64,000 bases of DNA from Thermoflexus sp. (GTDB taxonomy: Bacteria > Chloroflexota > Anaerolineae > Aggregatilineales > Aggregatilineaceae). The notes beneath the pieces were generated by a model. That model was not told the origin of the DNA. It searched no databases and was given only the letters and a program-made list of their open reading frames with translations. Shown here in pieces: positions 8,301 to 18,268 of this stretch. Where the stretch lies: NCBI GenBank assembly GCA_020724465.1, contig DYGX01000016.1, forward strand, positions 1 through 64,000. The letters are read 5' to 3'. Numbering within the stretch: position 1 is the stretch's first letter; each line of letters begins with the position of its first letter. The position numbers and the translations under genes were made by a program.

Positions 8301-8735
8301 ATGCTCAAAGAATTTCGAGATTTTATCATGCGAGGCAACGTCCTCGACCTGGCGGTCGGCATCATCATCGGCGCGGCGTTCACGACGGTCGTCAATTCGC
8401 TGGTGAACGACATCCTGATGCCGCCCATCGGTGTTCTAGTCGGCGGCGTCGATTTCTCGGATATTGGCATCACGCTGAAAAGCGCCAGCGGCGATGATCC
8501 CGAGGTGCGGATGGGCATCGGGCTGTTCATCAACGCGGTGATCAACTTCCTGATCGTGGCCGCCGCCGTGTTCGTCGTCATCAAGGCGTTCAATCAGATG
8601 ATGGCCCGCGCCCGCCGCAAGGAAGAAGAAGCGCCGGCTGCACCCGCCGAGCCGACCGTGGACGAAAAGCTGCTGGCGACTCTGGAGCGCCTCAACACCA
8701 CGCTGGAGAAGCTGGAGCAGCGCCCGCCCGCCTGA
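8301..8735 (+). CDS. mscL: Large-conductance mechanosensitive channel MscL
   Basis: A 144-residue channel that opens on membrane tension to release solutes during osmotic downshock; it works as a homopentamer. The signature N-terminus [26 protein letters not shown] leads into TM1 (about 15-45), a periplasmic loop with the usual DDPE-type insertion, TM2 (about 70-96) and a charged cytoplasmic helix ending in a heptad-like [17 protein letters not shown] coil. The start is at 8301 with GGAGAG upstream; a longer frame from 8265 lacks support. It is transcribed alone. Confidence 0.95.
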   Translation: MLKEFRDFIMRGNVLDLAVGIIIGAAFTTVVNSLVNDILMPPIGVLVGGVDFSDIGITLKSASGDDPEVRMGIGLFINAVINFLIVAAAVFVVIKAFNQMMARARRKEEEAPAAPAEPTVDEKLLATLERLNTTLEKLEQRPPA

Positions 8736-8858
8736 GGCCGGGTTCTGGGACAGCCTTGGTTCCACTCTGGCGCGACACGCCGAAGCAACACGGCGCCGCC
8801 CGCATCCGGACGGCGCCGCGCTGAATTATCTCGCCCGGCAGGTGGGGCCGCGCCGCAC

Positions 8859-10259
8859 CTAGACCTCGGCGACCTCGATCCCGGCCAGCTCGGCAAAGAG
8901 CCGCCAGCGGTTGGCGTGATGCCCCAGGTTGAGGCACTTGTGGTGCGTGCCCCCGGCGCGCAGCCAGTTGTTCAGGGTCTGGCGCACGCCGCCGTTGGGA
9001 CGGTATTCGCCGTAGGGCATTTCCAGGTTGGGCATCACCGGCGAATCGGGGATGATCTCGCCCTCCGATAGCACCAGCCGGAAGTGCTCGCCGCCCAGCG
9101 ACACCAGCGAGGTCAGGGTCGCCGGGCCGGGCTGCACGCGGAACAGCACCGTCGGCGGGCGGTCGAGGCCGCCAATGCCCAGCGGGCGGTCGATCAGCCT
9201 GACCGGCTCGTCCTGGCGCGCAACCTTCCAATTCCCCTCGCCCATGTGACTCAACAGCGCCGTGTCGCGGTCGAAGTCCATTGCGTACATTTCGGTGAAG
9301 TGCGCGTCGCCGATCAGGATCTGCCCGGCGGCCACCAGCACAGCGCTGCACGCATCGCCCTCGGCGCCAAAGCCGTAGCCCTGCGCCATCAGGTTCGAGG
9401 CCGCCGCCACCGGCAGGAACTTGAAGCGCCCGTCTTCGGCGATGGCGCCAAAGTGCGTCGAGTAGGCGCTGTAACCGCCCTCGTCCAGAATCTTCTTGAG
9501 CGCTACCTGATAGCGGGCGGATTCCTCGCGCTGTGCCTGCGAAAGCCTGGGGTCGATCTCGAACCAGGCATTCTCCTGCTCGATCACCGCGTCAATCTCC
9601 TCGCCGGTCGCGGCCTGCATCGCGCGGTAGAGATCGCCGGTCGCCAGGTAGCGGACTTCCGGTCCCAGGCGGCGGAGCATCGCGGTTTCGTCGAAGCGGA
9701 TGTCGCCCATGCCATTCATGGCGTAGCCAAAGATGGCGACCTTCATGCGGCGCAGGCGGCTGACCGCAGCCGCGGCGCGCGCCCAGTCCTCAAACTGGCG
9801 CTTGAACGATTCCGACCGCCAGTCGTCGGTGATGACCGGGAGCGGGACACCGGCCCGCACCAGCGCGTTCGCCTGGTCCTGCGCGCCGTGCACGCCCTGG
9901 TTGTATGTCATATCGCCCATATCCCAGGCGGGCGTGATGTTGCGTTCCGGCTGGATGTTGGCGAGCATCAGCGGCAGGCGGGTGTTGACCAGTGCCCGCG
10001 TCACGTTCATCGCCGGGCCGTAGGTGAGCATCACGATCATGATGCCGTCCAGGCCTTCGCGCTCGAACTGCGCCACCACCTCATCGGCATCCGCGCGGTT
10101 GCGAACCGCCCTGGGAAACACCACATCGGCCACATCGCTGAGCTGCGCGGCCACCGCGCGGGCATAGTTCGACTGGCGCTCGGTGATTCCCGGCAGCATA
10201 GCGTCGTAGAGGTCTTGCATGATCCCCATCAAACCGATCCGGGGTTTGACATCGGCCAT
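8859..10259 (-). CDS. L-arabinose isomerase family protein
   Basis: A 466-residue protein of the arabinose/fucose isomerase fold, predicted to convert L-arabinose to L-ribulose in the cytoplasm. It is related to AraA though shorter than the approximately 500-residue enterobacterial enzyme. Conserved stretches include YNQGVHGAQDQAN (about 128-140), the metal-binding region near IAEDGRFKFLPVAAASNLMA, GYGFGAEGDACSAVL (about 312-326) and LLSHMGEGNWKV. The C-terminus ends with the His-rich THHKCLNLGHHANRW, typical of this family. It is the last gene of the minus-strand arabinose operon and sits 109 bp after a second isomerase-like gene with a terminator between them. Confidence 0.75.
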   Translation of the reverse strand: MADVKPRIGLMGIMQDLYDAMLPGITERQSNYARAVAAQLSDVADVVFPRAVRNRADADEVVAQFEREGLDGIMIVMLTYGPAMNVTRALVNTRLPLMLANIQPERNITPAWDMGDMTYNQGVHGAQDQANALVRAGVPLPVITDDWRSESFKRQFEDWARAAAAVSRLRRMKVAIFGYAMNGMGDIRFDETAMLRRLGPEVRYLATGDLYRAMQAATGEEIDAVIEQENAWFEIDPRLSQAQREESARYQVALKKILDEGGYSAYSTHFGAIAEDGRFKFLPVAAASNLMAQGYGFGAEGDACSAVLVAAGQILIGDAHFTEMYAMDFDRDTALLSHMGEGNWKVARQDEPVRLIDRPLGIGGLDRPPTVLFRVQPGPATLTSLVSLGGEHFRLVLSEGEIIPDSPVMPNLEMPYGEYRPNGGVRQTLNNWLRAGGTHHKCLNLGHHANRWRLFAELAGIEVAEV

Positions 10260-10318
10260 CTGTTTTCCTCCTGAAACTGACTTACTTCGTCGGCATCAGA
10301 TCGGCATCGGACACAGAT

Positions 10319-10358
10319 CAAAAAAGCCCCCCTCGACGCCGGCGCAGCATCGAGGGGG
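10319..10358 (-). terminator. Rho-independent terminator between the two isomerase genes
   Basis: The stem CCCCCTCGA / TCGAGGGGG is followed in the minus direction by GCTTTTTTG. It lies 10 bp past the stop of the isomerase gene at 10368 and may reduce read-through into the arabinose isomerase gene. Confidence 0.8.
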
Positions 10359-10367
10359 ATCAAGCGA

Positions 10368-11786
<1,419 letters not shown>

Positions 11787-11821
11787 GGCGTCTATCCTTT
11801 GTGAAAATCGACACTAGTTTT

Positions 11822-11866
11822 GAGCGGCCAGGCGCGCCGCCAACCGGACCGGTCGCCTGGCCGCTC
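11822..11866 (-). terminator. Hairpin between araD and isomerase gene
   Basis: A 13 bp perfect stem GAGCGGCCAGGCG / CGCCTGGCCGCTC with a 19 nt loop, just past the araD stop. No U-tract follows on the minus strand, so an mRNA-processing or attenuating hairpin is as likely as a terminator. Confidence 0.4.
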
Positions 11867-11878
11867 GCTTGCGAGCGC

Positions 11879-12538
11879 TTATTGCCCGTAGACGTGTGTG
11901 TAACGATGGTGGAGGCGCTGGATGTCTTCCGGTGCAATCGGGATCGGTTCGCCAAGCTGAACAGCCAGATAGACAGTCCGCGCGACATCCTCGCACATCA
12001 CCGCTGCCTTGACCGCTGCCAGCGGCGTCGGCCCCACGGTGAACACCCCGTGATTCTGCATAATCACGGCTGGGGAGTTCGGGTTTGGCCCCTCGCGCAG
12101 CACGCGAACGACCTCGCGCCCGATCTCCTCGCCGCCGATTAACGCAAACCCGCCACACGGGATCACGCCGCCGAATTCATCGGCCATCGCCGTCAGCACG
12201 CAGGGGATGTCGCGCCCCAGCGCGGCCCAGGCGGTGGCATAGGGACTGTGCGTGTGGACAATGCCGCCCACTTCGGGCATCTGCCGGTAGATGTAGCAGT
12301 GTGTCGCGGTGTCGGACGAGGGCTTGAGGGTCCCCTCGACCAGCTTCCCGTCCGCATCCACGATCACCATGTGCTCTGGCGCAAGCTCCTCGAAGCGCAG
12401 GCCGCTCGGCTTGATCACCACCAGCCCGGTTTCCGGGTCGCGGGCGCTGATGTTGCCCGAGGTCCAGGTAACGAGGTTGTTGCGCGGCAGCTCGGCATGA
12501 AGATCGCTGACCGTCCGGCGCAGTTCATCCAGCATCAA
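11879..12538 (-). CDS. araD: L-ribulose-5-phosphate 4-epimerase
   Basis: A 219-residue class II aldolase/adducin-family enzyme that converts L-ribulose 5-phosphate to D-xylulose 5-phosphate, the last step of L-arabinose entry to the pentose phosphate pathway. Motifs include WTSGNISARD (phosphate loop), IKPSG, SSDTATH, HTHSPYATAWAALGRDIPC with zinc-binding histidines, and IMQNHGVFTVG with the third His. It starts with ATGATG and overlaps the end of araB by 4 bp (ATGA), showing translational coupling. AraD and FucA share this fold; the ribulokinase partner favours AraD. Confidence 0.88.
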   Translation of the reverse strand: MMLDELRRTVSDLHAELPRNNLVTWTSGNISARDPETGLVVIKPSGLRFEELAPEHMVIVDADGKLVEGTLKPSSDTATHCYIYRQMPEVGGIVHTHSPYATAWAALGRDIPCVLTAMADEFGGVIPCGGFALIGGEEIGREVVRVLREGPNPNSPAVIMQNHGVFTVGPTPLAAVKAAVMCEDVARTVYLAVQLGEPIPIAPEDIQRLHHRYTHVYGQ

Positions 12539-14202
12539 TTCACTCCTCGCGCTTCGTTACGGATCGCGCGGAGACGCTTCATCACGTCGTTCTCGCCGCG
12601 TCCGAAGTAGTCATGCAATAGGACATATTCGGCGTAGAGCCTGTCGTAGACGGGCATATGCTCCGCGATGGGCCGGTAGACCTCATCTTTAAGCTTGCCC
12701 ATTTTTTCCGCCGCGGCCTTGATGTCGGGATAGGCACCCGCGGCCACGGCGGCATGCATCGCGCTGCCCAGCGCCGGCCCCTGCGCGCTGCCGATCACGC
12801 GGAACTCGCGCCCGGTCACATCGGCGTAGATCTGCATGAGCAGCTTGTTGCGTTCCGGCAGGCCGCCCGCCGCCACGATCTCCTTGATCGGGACGCCGCT
12901 CTTCTCAAACGTCTCGATGATCACGCGCGTGCCAAAGGCGGTCGACTCGATCAAGGCGCGGTAGATATCGGGCGCGCGCGTCGCCAACGTCGCACCGATC
13001 AGCAGGCCGCTGAGGTCCACATCGACCAGCACGGAGCGGTTGCCGTTCCACCAATCGAGCGCCAGCAGGCCGTGCTCGCCCGGCTTCTGCTTGGCCGCTT
13101 CTGCTTCCAGATAGGCGTGCAGGTTCATCCCGGCCTGCTCCGCCGCGGCGTGATATTCCGGCGGCACGGCGTTGTCCACAAACCAGGCGAAGATGTCGCC
13201 AACGCCGCTCTGCCCCGCCTCGTACCCGTAGAATCCGGGGATAATGCCACCATCCACCACGCCGCACATCCCCGGCACCTCGACGAGCTTATCATCCAGA
13301 ACCATATGGCAGGTGCTGGTGCCCATGATCATCACCATCACGCCGGTGTCGGTGACGCGCGCCGCAGGGACGGTCACATGCGCGTCCACATTCGCCACAG
13401 CGACGGCGATCCCCGGCCGCAGCCCCATCCAGCGCGCCGCCTCTTCGGTCAGGTCGCCTGCGCGCCCGCCCAGGGGCGACAGCTCGCGCTTCATCTTGGT
13501 GTCCACCACATCCGCCAAGTCAGGATGCAGCGCCGCCAAATACTCGCGCCGGGGGAAGGTTCCGTCCTGGTAGATCGCCTTGTAGCCGGCGGTGCAGGTG
13601 TTGCGCGTCTCTACCCCGCAAAGCTGCCAGACGACCCAGTCCGCCGCTTCGATGAGGCGATCGGCAGCGTGGTAGACTTCGGGCGCTTCGTCGAGGATCT
13701 GCAATACTTTGCTAAAGAACCACTCGGATGAGATCTTGCCGCCATAGCGCGCCAACCACGGCTCGCCCATCTCGCGCGCCGTGGCGTTGATCTTGTCCGC
13801 TTCGGGTTGGGCGGCGTGGTGCTTCCACAGCTTAACCCACGCATGCGGATTGTCGCGCCACTCCGGCAGGCGCATCAAGGGAGTGCCGTCGGCCAGCGTG
13901 GGCATCATCGTGCAGGCGGTGAAGTCAATGCCGATGCCGATGACGTCATCGGGGTTCACGCCGCTGGCGCGCAGGGCTTCGGGCACGGCGTTCTGAAAGA
14001 CGCGGATGTAATCGTCGGGGTTTTGCAGCGCCCATTCGGGCGGCAGCGGGGTGTTGCTCCCAGGCAGTGCCCGGTCGATCACGCCGTCGCTGTATTCGTA
14101 CACGGCGCTGCCCACCTCGGCCCCGTCGCGCACGCGCACGACCACGGCCCGCCCCGACTCGGTTCCAAAGTCTATGCCGATGGTGTATTTGTCCTGATTC
14201 AT
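12535..14202 (-). CDS. araB: L-ribulokinase (FGGY family)
   Basis: A 555-residue carbohydrate kinase that phosphorylates L-ribulose with ATP; the length matches AraB (about 560). The N-terminal phosphate-binding strand YTIGIDFGTESGRAVVVRV, the GIDFTACTMMP segment, the FGGY signature region MIMGTSTCHMVL and the C-terminal ATPase block IVAAGGLPERNKLLMQIYAD are visible. The start at 14202 is taken for the strong GAAGGAGAA upstream; the frame is open to 14265. It overlaps araD by 4 bp and lies 93 bp downstream of the LacI-type regulator gene in the same operon. Confidence 0.9.
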   Translation of the reverse strand: MNQDKYTIGIDFGTESGRAVVVRVRDGAEVGSAVYEYSDGVIDRALPGSNTPLPPEWALQNPDDYIRVFQNAVPEALRASGVNPDDVIGIGIDFTACTMMPTLADGTPLMRLPEWRDNPHAWVKLWKHHAAQPEADKINATAREMGEPWLARYGGKISSEWFFSKVLQILDEAPEVYHAADRLIEAADWVVWQLCGVETRNTCTAGYKAIYQDGTFPRREYLAALHPDLADVVDTKMKRELSPLGGRAGDLTEEAARWMGLRPGIAVAVANVDAHVTVPAARVTDTGVMVMIMGTSTCHMVLDDKLVEVPGMCGVVDGGIIPGFYGYEAGQSGVGDIFAWFVDNAVPPEYHAAAEQAGMNLHAYLEAEAAKQKPGEHGLLALDWWNGNRSVLVDVDLSGLLIGATLATRAPDIYRALIESTAFGTRVIIETFEKSGVPIKEIVAAGGLPERNKLLMQIYADVTGREFRVIGSAQGPALGSAMHAAVAAGAYPDIKAAAEKMGKLKDEVYRPIAEHMPVYDRLYAEYVLLHDYFGRGENDVMKRLRAIRNEARGVN

Positions 14203-14295
14203 GATAGAAAATATTCTCCTTCGTCCACGGTCAACAGAAGAAGCACAGCCAACAGACGCTTCCATGCGGCGCCACCCGGCGCCAGTCGCTTTGAC

Positions 14296-15315
14296 CTAAC
14301 GCGGCGGGCGTGTGCTCTGACGCTCAATGAACTGCGGATAGAGCACCCGCTGATGCACGGGCGTATCGGGCTTTTCGACCAACGTGATCAGGTATTCCAC
14401 ACTCTGCTCGCCCAGCGCGGCAAAGTTTTGCCGGACGGTCGTCAGCGGCGGAGAAAAGTAGGCCGCTTCGGGCACATCGTCAAATCCGACAACCGACACG
14501 TCTTCCGGCACGCGCAGCCCGTGCTCGTGCAGCGCCGACAGCGCGCCAAGCGCCATCTGGTCGTTGCCGACTACCAACCCGGTGAACCGCGCCCCCTGGG
14601 CCAGCAGACGTTTGGCAGCCTCGTAGCCGCTGCGCGCCGTCCAATCCCCCTCCACCGAGGGGCCCGGCTCCAGCCCGGCAGCCAGCAGGGTATCGCGCCA
14701 GCTCGTGTGACGCGCCTGCGCCCCATACCAGGTCAGCGGCCCGCTGATCTCGGCGATGACACGATGGCCCAGGTCAATCAGGTGCTGCGTCGCGATTTGG
14801 CTCCCGTAGCGCTGATCAATCACGACAGACGGCACGTTGGCAAACAATTCGGTGTCGATCTGCACGAAGGGAACCGAGCCGCAGACGTTCACCAGGTCGT
14901 TGTAAGTGACCCCCACCACCGGCGAGATAAACAACAACCCGTCAACGGCATTGGCCCCCACACCGACCACTGCCTGGCTGACTTCGTCGAGGGTCATGCT
15001 ATCAACCGTCGCCAGGATGACGGTGTACCCGCGCCGCTTGGCCGTTTGCTCAATGTGCGTCACCATCTGGGCCGGGCCGTAGAAGGTGATGTCGTAGCCG
15101 ATCACGCCGATCGTGCACGAGCGCCGAGTCGCCAGGCTGCGCGCTGCGCGGTTGGGATGGTAGTTCAGTTTGCGGATGGCGGTCAGGACTCGGCGCCGCG
15201 TGTCTTCAGACACGTAGGGATGGTTGTTAACAACCCGCGACACCGTCTGAGAGGAAACCCCCGCCAGGAGCGCGACGTCGTTGAGGGTGATGCGTTTGGT
15301 GTTAGGCTTATCCAT
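14296..15315 (-). CDS. LacI-family transcriptional regulator
   Basis: A 339-residue repressor. The N-terminal helix-turn-helix TLNDVALLAGVSSQTVSRVV (about 10-29) and hinge helix YHPNRAARSLATRR (about 52-65) are classic LacI elements; the rest is a periplasmic-binding-like sensor domain ending GFDDVPEAAYFSPPLTTVRQ. It is first in the arabinose operon and divergent from the RbsACB-like transporter. Two operator-like sites in the shared intergenic region fit local repression of both operons and autoregulation, probably relieved by a pentose. The effector is inferred from context. Confidence 0.9.
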   Translation of the reverse strand: MDKPNTKRITLNDVALLAGVSSQTVSRVVNNHPYVSEDTRRRVLTAIRKLNYHPNRAARSLATRRSCTIGVIGYDITFYGPAQMVTHIEQTAKRRGYTVILATVDSMTLDEVSQAVVGVGANAVDGLLFISPVVGVTYNDLVNVCGSVPFVQIDTELFANVPSVVIDQRYGSQIATQHLIDLGHRVIAEISGPLTWYGAQARHTSWRDTLLAAGLEPGPSVEGDWTARSGYEAAKRLLAQGARFTGLVVGNDQMALGALSALHEHGLRVPEDVSVVGFDDVPEAAYFSPPLTTVRQNFAALGEQSVEYLITLVEKPDTPVHQRVLYPQFIERQSTRPPR

Positions 15316-15353
15316 GCGCGCCAGACCGAGCGTAAGGCATCTGTGATGAATAA

Positions 15354-15367
15354 TGATAACGCTAACA
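15354..15367 (-). promoter_or_regulatory. LacI-type operator 1 (araBDA side)
   Basis: TGATAACGCTAACA matches the symmetric pattern TGTTAGCGCTAACA at 12 of 14 positions. It sits directly after the -10 of the minus-strand promoter, a position where bound repressor blocks initiation. Confidence 0.6.
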
Positions 15368-15396
15368 TCATATCACATTGATAAGAACACAGTCAA
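15367..15396 (-). promoter_or_regulatory. Promoter of lacI-ara operon
   Basis: On the minus strand, TTGACT (15396-15391) and TATGAT (15372-15367) are separated by 18 nt, a near-consensus sigma-70 promoter about 50 bp upstream of the regulator ATG. Confidence 0.65.
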
Positions 15397-15487
15397 GCAG
15401 GCCGCCGGCGCGCCGGGCGAATATGCCGTTCCGGCCCTCGACTGAAACGGGCGTTTTCCGGCAATCACGGCCTGCATCGGCGGGTAC

Positions 15488-15517
15488 TTGACGCGCATAT
15501 GAAAACCATTATATACT
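15488..15517 (+). promoter_or_regulatory. Promoter of sugar ABC operon
   Basis: TTGACG (15488-15493) and TATACT (15512-15517) with an 18 nt spacer, about 70 bp before the ATPase gene start and immediately before operator 2. Confidence 0.65.
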
Positions 15518-15525
15518 GGGTTATG

Positions 15526-15539
15526 TGTTTGCGCTAACA
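15526..15539 (+). promoter_or_regulatory. LacI-type operator 2 (transporter side)
   Basis: TGTTTGCGCTAACA, a near-perfect palindrome (one asymmetric pair), matches the same pattern as operator 1 at 13 of 14 positions. It begins 8 bp after the -10 box, covering the expected transcription start. Confidence 0.68.
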
Positions 15540-15588
15540 TAGTGACTTGTTTAATTAGACGTTGCTCAGCAGCACTGCGAGTTGTTGT

Positions 15589-17088
15589 ATGCCACCCCTA
15601 TTGCAAGCCAGCGGTATTGTAAAGCAGTTCCCAGGCACGCTCGCGCTTGACCGCGTCCAGCTTGATCTGTACCCCGGCGAGATTCACGCGGTCGTCGGCG
15701 AGAACGGCGCGGGCAAGAGCACTCTGATGAAGATCCTGTCCGGCGTCTACACCGCCGACGCCGGGGAGATTTTGTTCGAGGGCCGGCGCGTGACACCCTC
15801 AACCCCGCGGGAAGCCTTGCAGCTCGGAATCGCCATCGTTCACCAGGAACTCAGCCTGGTGCCCCCCTTGACCGTCGCCGAGAACATCTTCCCCGGCCGG
15901 CTGCCCACCAACTGGCTGGGGTTTGTCAAGTACGGCCAGCTCTTCCGCGATGCGCGCCGCGTGCTCGACGATCTGGACGTCCACGTGGACCCACGCGCGC
16001 TGGTCAGCGACATCTCAATCGCCAACCAGCAGTTGGTCGAGATCGCCAAGGCTTTGTCTCAGAACTGTAAGGTCCTCATCCTGGATGAGCCGACCTCGGC
16101 CCTGACCGAGCGCGAAGTCGAGATCCTGTTCTCATTGCTGAAACGCCTTGCGGCGCAGGGGGTGGGCATTCTCTACATCAGCCACAAGCTGGATGAGATC
16201 TTCCGCCTCTCCGACCGCATCACCGTGCTGCGCGACGGCCAGTACATCGGCACGGTGAAGACTGCGGAAGCGACCACCGACATGATCATCCGCATGATGG
16301 TAGGGCGCGAGCTGGGGAGCATGTACCCGCCCAAGGCGGATGAGATCGGCCAGCCGCTGCTCGAAGTGCGTGATCTGCGCCTGCCAGGCAGCAGCGCGAA
16401 GATCAACCTGGCGCTGCGAGCCGGCGAGATCGTGGGCGTCGCCGGGCTGATTGGAGCCGGGCGAACGGAGCTGGCCCGCGCCATCTTCGGGGTGGATCCG
16501 ATCACAGACGGGCAGATCTTGCTCGATGGCAAGCCGATCTCCATCTCGTCGCCCAGCGAGGCTATTCAACATCGCATCGGCTATTTGCCTGAAGACCGCA
16601 AGGCCGCCGGGTTGTTTCTCGATATGTCCGTCAAGTGGAATATCGAATCGGTTAACCGCCCGGCGGTCACCAGCTACGGTTTCGTCAATCCCAACCGCGA
16701 AGCCGAACTGGCCCGGGAATATATCTCCCGGCTGGAGATCAGCACGCCCAGCATCGAGCAGGAAGTGCGCCGGCTCTCCGGCGGCAACCAGCAGAAAGTT
16801 CTGGTTGCGAAATGGCTGGCGATCCGCCCGCGCGTCTTTATGGTCGACGAACCCACTCGCGGCGTAGACGTCGGCGCCAAGAGCGAGATCCATCACTTGC
16901 TGCGCGAGCTGGCGGCGGCGGGTGTCGCGGTGATGATGATCTCGTCCGAGTTGCCTGAAATCCTGGGCCTGAGCGATCGCATTTTGGTGATGCACAACGG
17001 CGCGATTGTGGCCGAACTGGACGGCAACGCGGCCACCGAAGAACAGATCATGCACTATGCCAGCGGTCAGGCGGCGGTTGCAGTCTAG
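15589..17088 (+). CDS. Sugar ABC transporter ATP-binding protein (RbsA/AraG-like)
   Basis: A 499-residue duplicated ATPase of a CUT2 sugar importer. The first domain carries Walker A GENGAGKST (about 36-44), a Q-loop, and Walker B LILDEPTSAL. The second has the degenerate Walker A GLIGAGRTE, signature LSGGNQQKV and VDEPTRGVDVGAK. It powers uptake of a monosaccharide, probably L-arabinose or another pentose given the divergent ara operon. The ATG at 15589 is chosen over a TTG at 15562; neither has a strong Shine-Dalgarno site. Permease and binding-protein genes follow. Confidence 0.9.
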   Translation: MPPLLQASGIVKQFPGTLALDRVQLDLYPGEIHAVVGENGAGKSTLMKILSGVYTADAGEILFEGRRVTPSTPREALQLGIAIVHQELSLVPPLTVAENIFPGRLPTNWLGFVKYGQLFRDARRVLDDLDVHVDPRALVSDISIANQQLVEIAKALSQNCKVLILDEPTSALTEREVEILFSLLKRLAAQGVGILYISHKLDEIFRLSDRITVLRDGQYIGTVKTAEATTDMIIRMMVGRELGSMYPPKADEIGQPLLEVRDLRLPGSSAKINLALRAGEIVGVAGLIGAGRTELARAIFGVDPITDGQILLDGKPISISSPSEAIQHRIGYLPEDRKAAGLFLDMSVKWNIESVNRPAVTSYGFVNPNREAELAREYISRLEISTPSIEQEVRRLSGGNQQKVLVAKWLAIRPRVFMVDEPTRGVDVGAKSEIHHLLRELAAAGVAVMMISSELPEILGLSDRILVMHNGAIVAELDGNAATEEQIMHYASGQAAVAV

Positions 17089-17143
17089 CCGCTTCGGATC
17101 CAGGCATGCACGGTTCACGTGTTGAAGGAAGAGATAACTAGAG

Positions 17144-18184
17144 ATGGAAACGGCAACGAAAGAATCGGCGCCCACGCTGCGAACCAACGCTCTGCTCAAT
17201 GCGCTAAAACAGATCGTGCGCGCTCGCGAGTTCTTCCTGGTGGTACTGATCGTCTTTATCGCCATCGTGCTGCACCTCGAAACCGGCCACTTCCTGACCG
17301 GGCGCAACATGCGCGCCATTGCGCTGGGCTTTTCGGCGCACGGGATCATGGCGGTCGGCATGGCGGCGGCGCTGGTGTCGGGCGGCTTCGATCTGTCGGT
17401 TGGGTCGGTGTACGCGGTGGGCGGTGTCGTCACCGCGGTTGCCCTGCGCGAGGACATGGCGTTCGGCGGCCTGCCGATCGAGCTGGCGATGGCGCTGGGG
17501 ACGCTGGCCGGGGTGATCGCCGGTTTCATCAACGGCCTGTTGATCACCAAGGCGGGCATTAACCCGTTCATCACAACGCTGGGCATGATGAGTATCGCAC
17601 GAGGTGTCGGTTACGTGATCACCGAAGGCTCGCCGATCGCCCGTCTGCCCCAAGAGTTTTTCAAGTACGGTCAAGGGGCGGCGTTCTTCGGGATTCCCAA
17701 CGTGATCCTGATTGCACTGGTGATCATCTTCATCGGCGACATTCTCATGCGCCGCTCGGCGGTTTTCCGCCAGATTTACTATGTCGGCGGCAACCCCGAG
17801 GCCGCACGGCTGTCGGGCATCAATGTTGACCGTGTCAGGATCGGCGTCTTCACGCTGTCCGGCATGCTGGCTGCCTTCGCGGGCGTGCTTTCGGTGTCGC
17901 GCTTCACGGTCGCGGACCCCGGCACCGGCATGGGTTTCGAGCTACAGGTCATCGCTGCGTGCATCATCGGTGGCGCGAGCCTGAACGGGGGTAAAGGGAC
18001 CGTGCTAGGCGCGCTGTTGGGCCTGATCTTCGTGGGCTTCATCAACAACGGCATGGTGCAGCTTCGCGTGCCGGTCTACTGGCAGAACCTTGCCATGGGT
18101 GTCATCCTGCTGGTGGCGGTCGGTTCCGACACGCTCAGCCAGCGACTCCAGGCCAGGCCACGCGTCAAAAGAACCGAGGCGTGA
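17144..18184 (+). CDS. Sugar ABC transporter permease (RbsC-like)
   Basis: A 346-residue inner-membrane permease of the CUT2 family with about 8-10 hydrophobic segments. Typical stretches are GIMAVGMAAALVSGGFDLSV (about 66-85), GLLITKAGINPFITTLGMMS (about 126-145), VGGNPEAARLSGINVDRVRI and ACIIGGASLNGGKGTVLGAL. It forms the channel used by the preceding ATPase and the following binding protein. The start is preceded by GGAAGAG in the leader. The C-terminal tail is basic and cytoplasmic. Confidence 0.9.
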   Translation: METATKESAPTLRTNALLNALKQIVRAREFFLVVLIVFIAIVLHLETGHFLTGRNMRAIALGFSAHGIMAVGMAAALVSGGFDLSVGSVYAVGGVVTAVALREDMAFGGLPIELAMALGTLAGVIAGFINGLLITKAGINPFITTLGMMSIARGVGYVITEGSPIARLPQEFFKYGQGAAFFGIPNVILIALVIIFIGDILMRRSAVFRQIYYVGGNPEAARLSGINVDRVRIGVFTLSGMLAAFAGVLSVSRFTVADPGTGMGFELQVIAACIIGGASLNGGKGTVLGALLGLIFVGFINNGMVQLRVPVYWQNLAMGVILLVAVGSDTLSQRLQARPRVKRTEA

Positions 18185-18268
18185 CCGGTGCCGGTTTTCT
18201 GCTGGGTTCGCTCCGGCGTTTCGCCGGATTAGTTATAGCCGGTTTAGGTGAGATGGAGAGGGATTCTT

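Noticed and set aside
8790-8818. Terminator after mscL made of two CGGCGCCG copies
   Set aside because: The copies are self-palindromic, and no T-tract follows on either strand; evidence is too weak.
13807-15381. A 524-codon plus-strand open frame
   Set aside because: Antisense to araB and the lacI gene, both of which have clear motifs; it would also cover the operator region.
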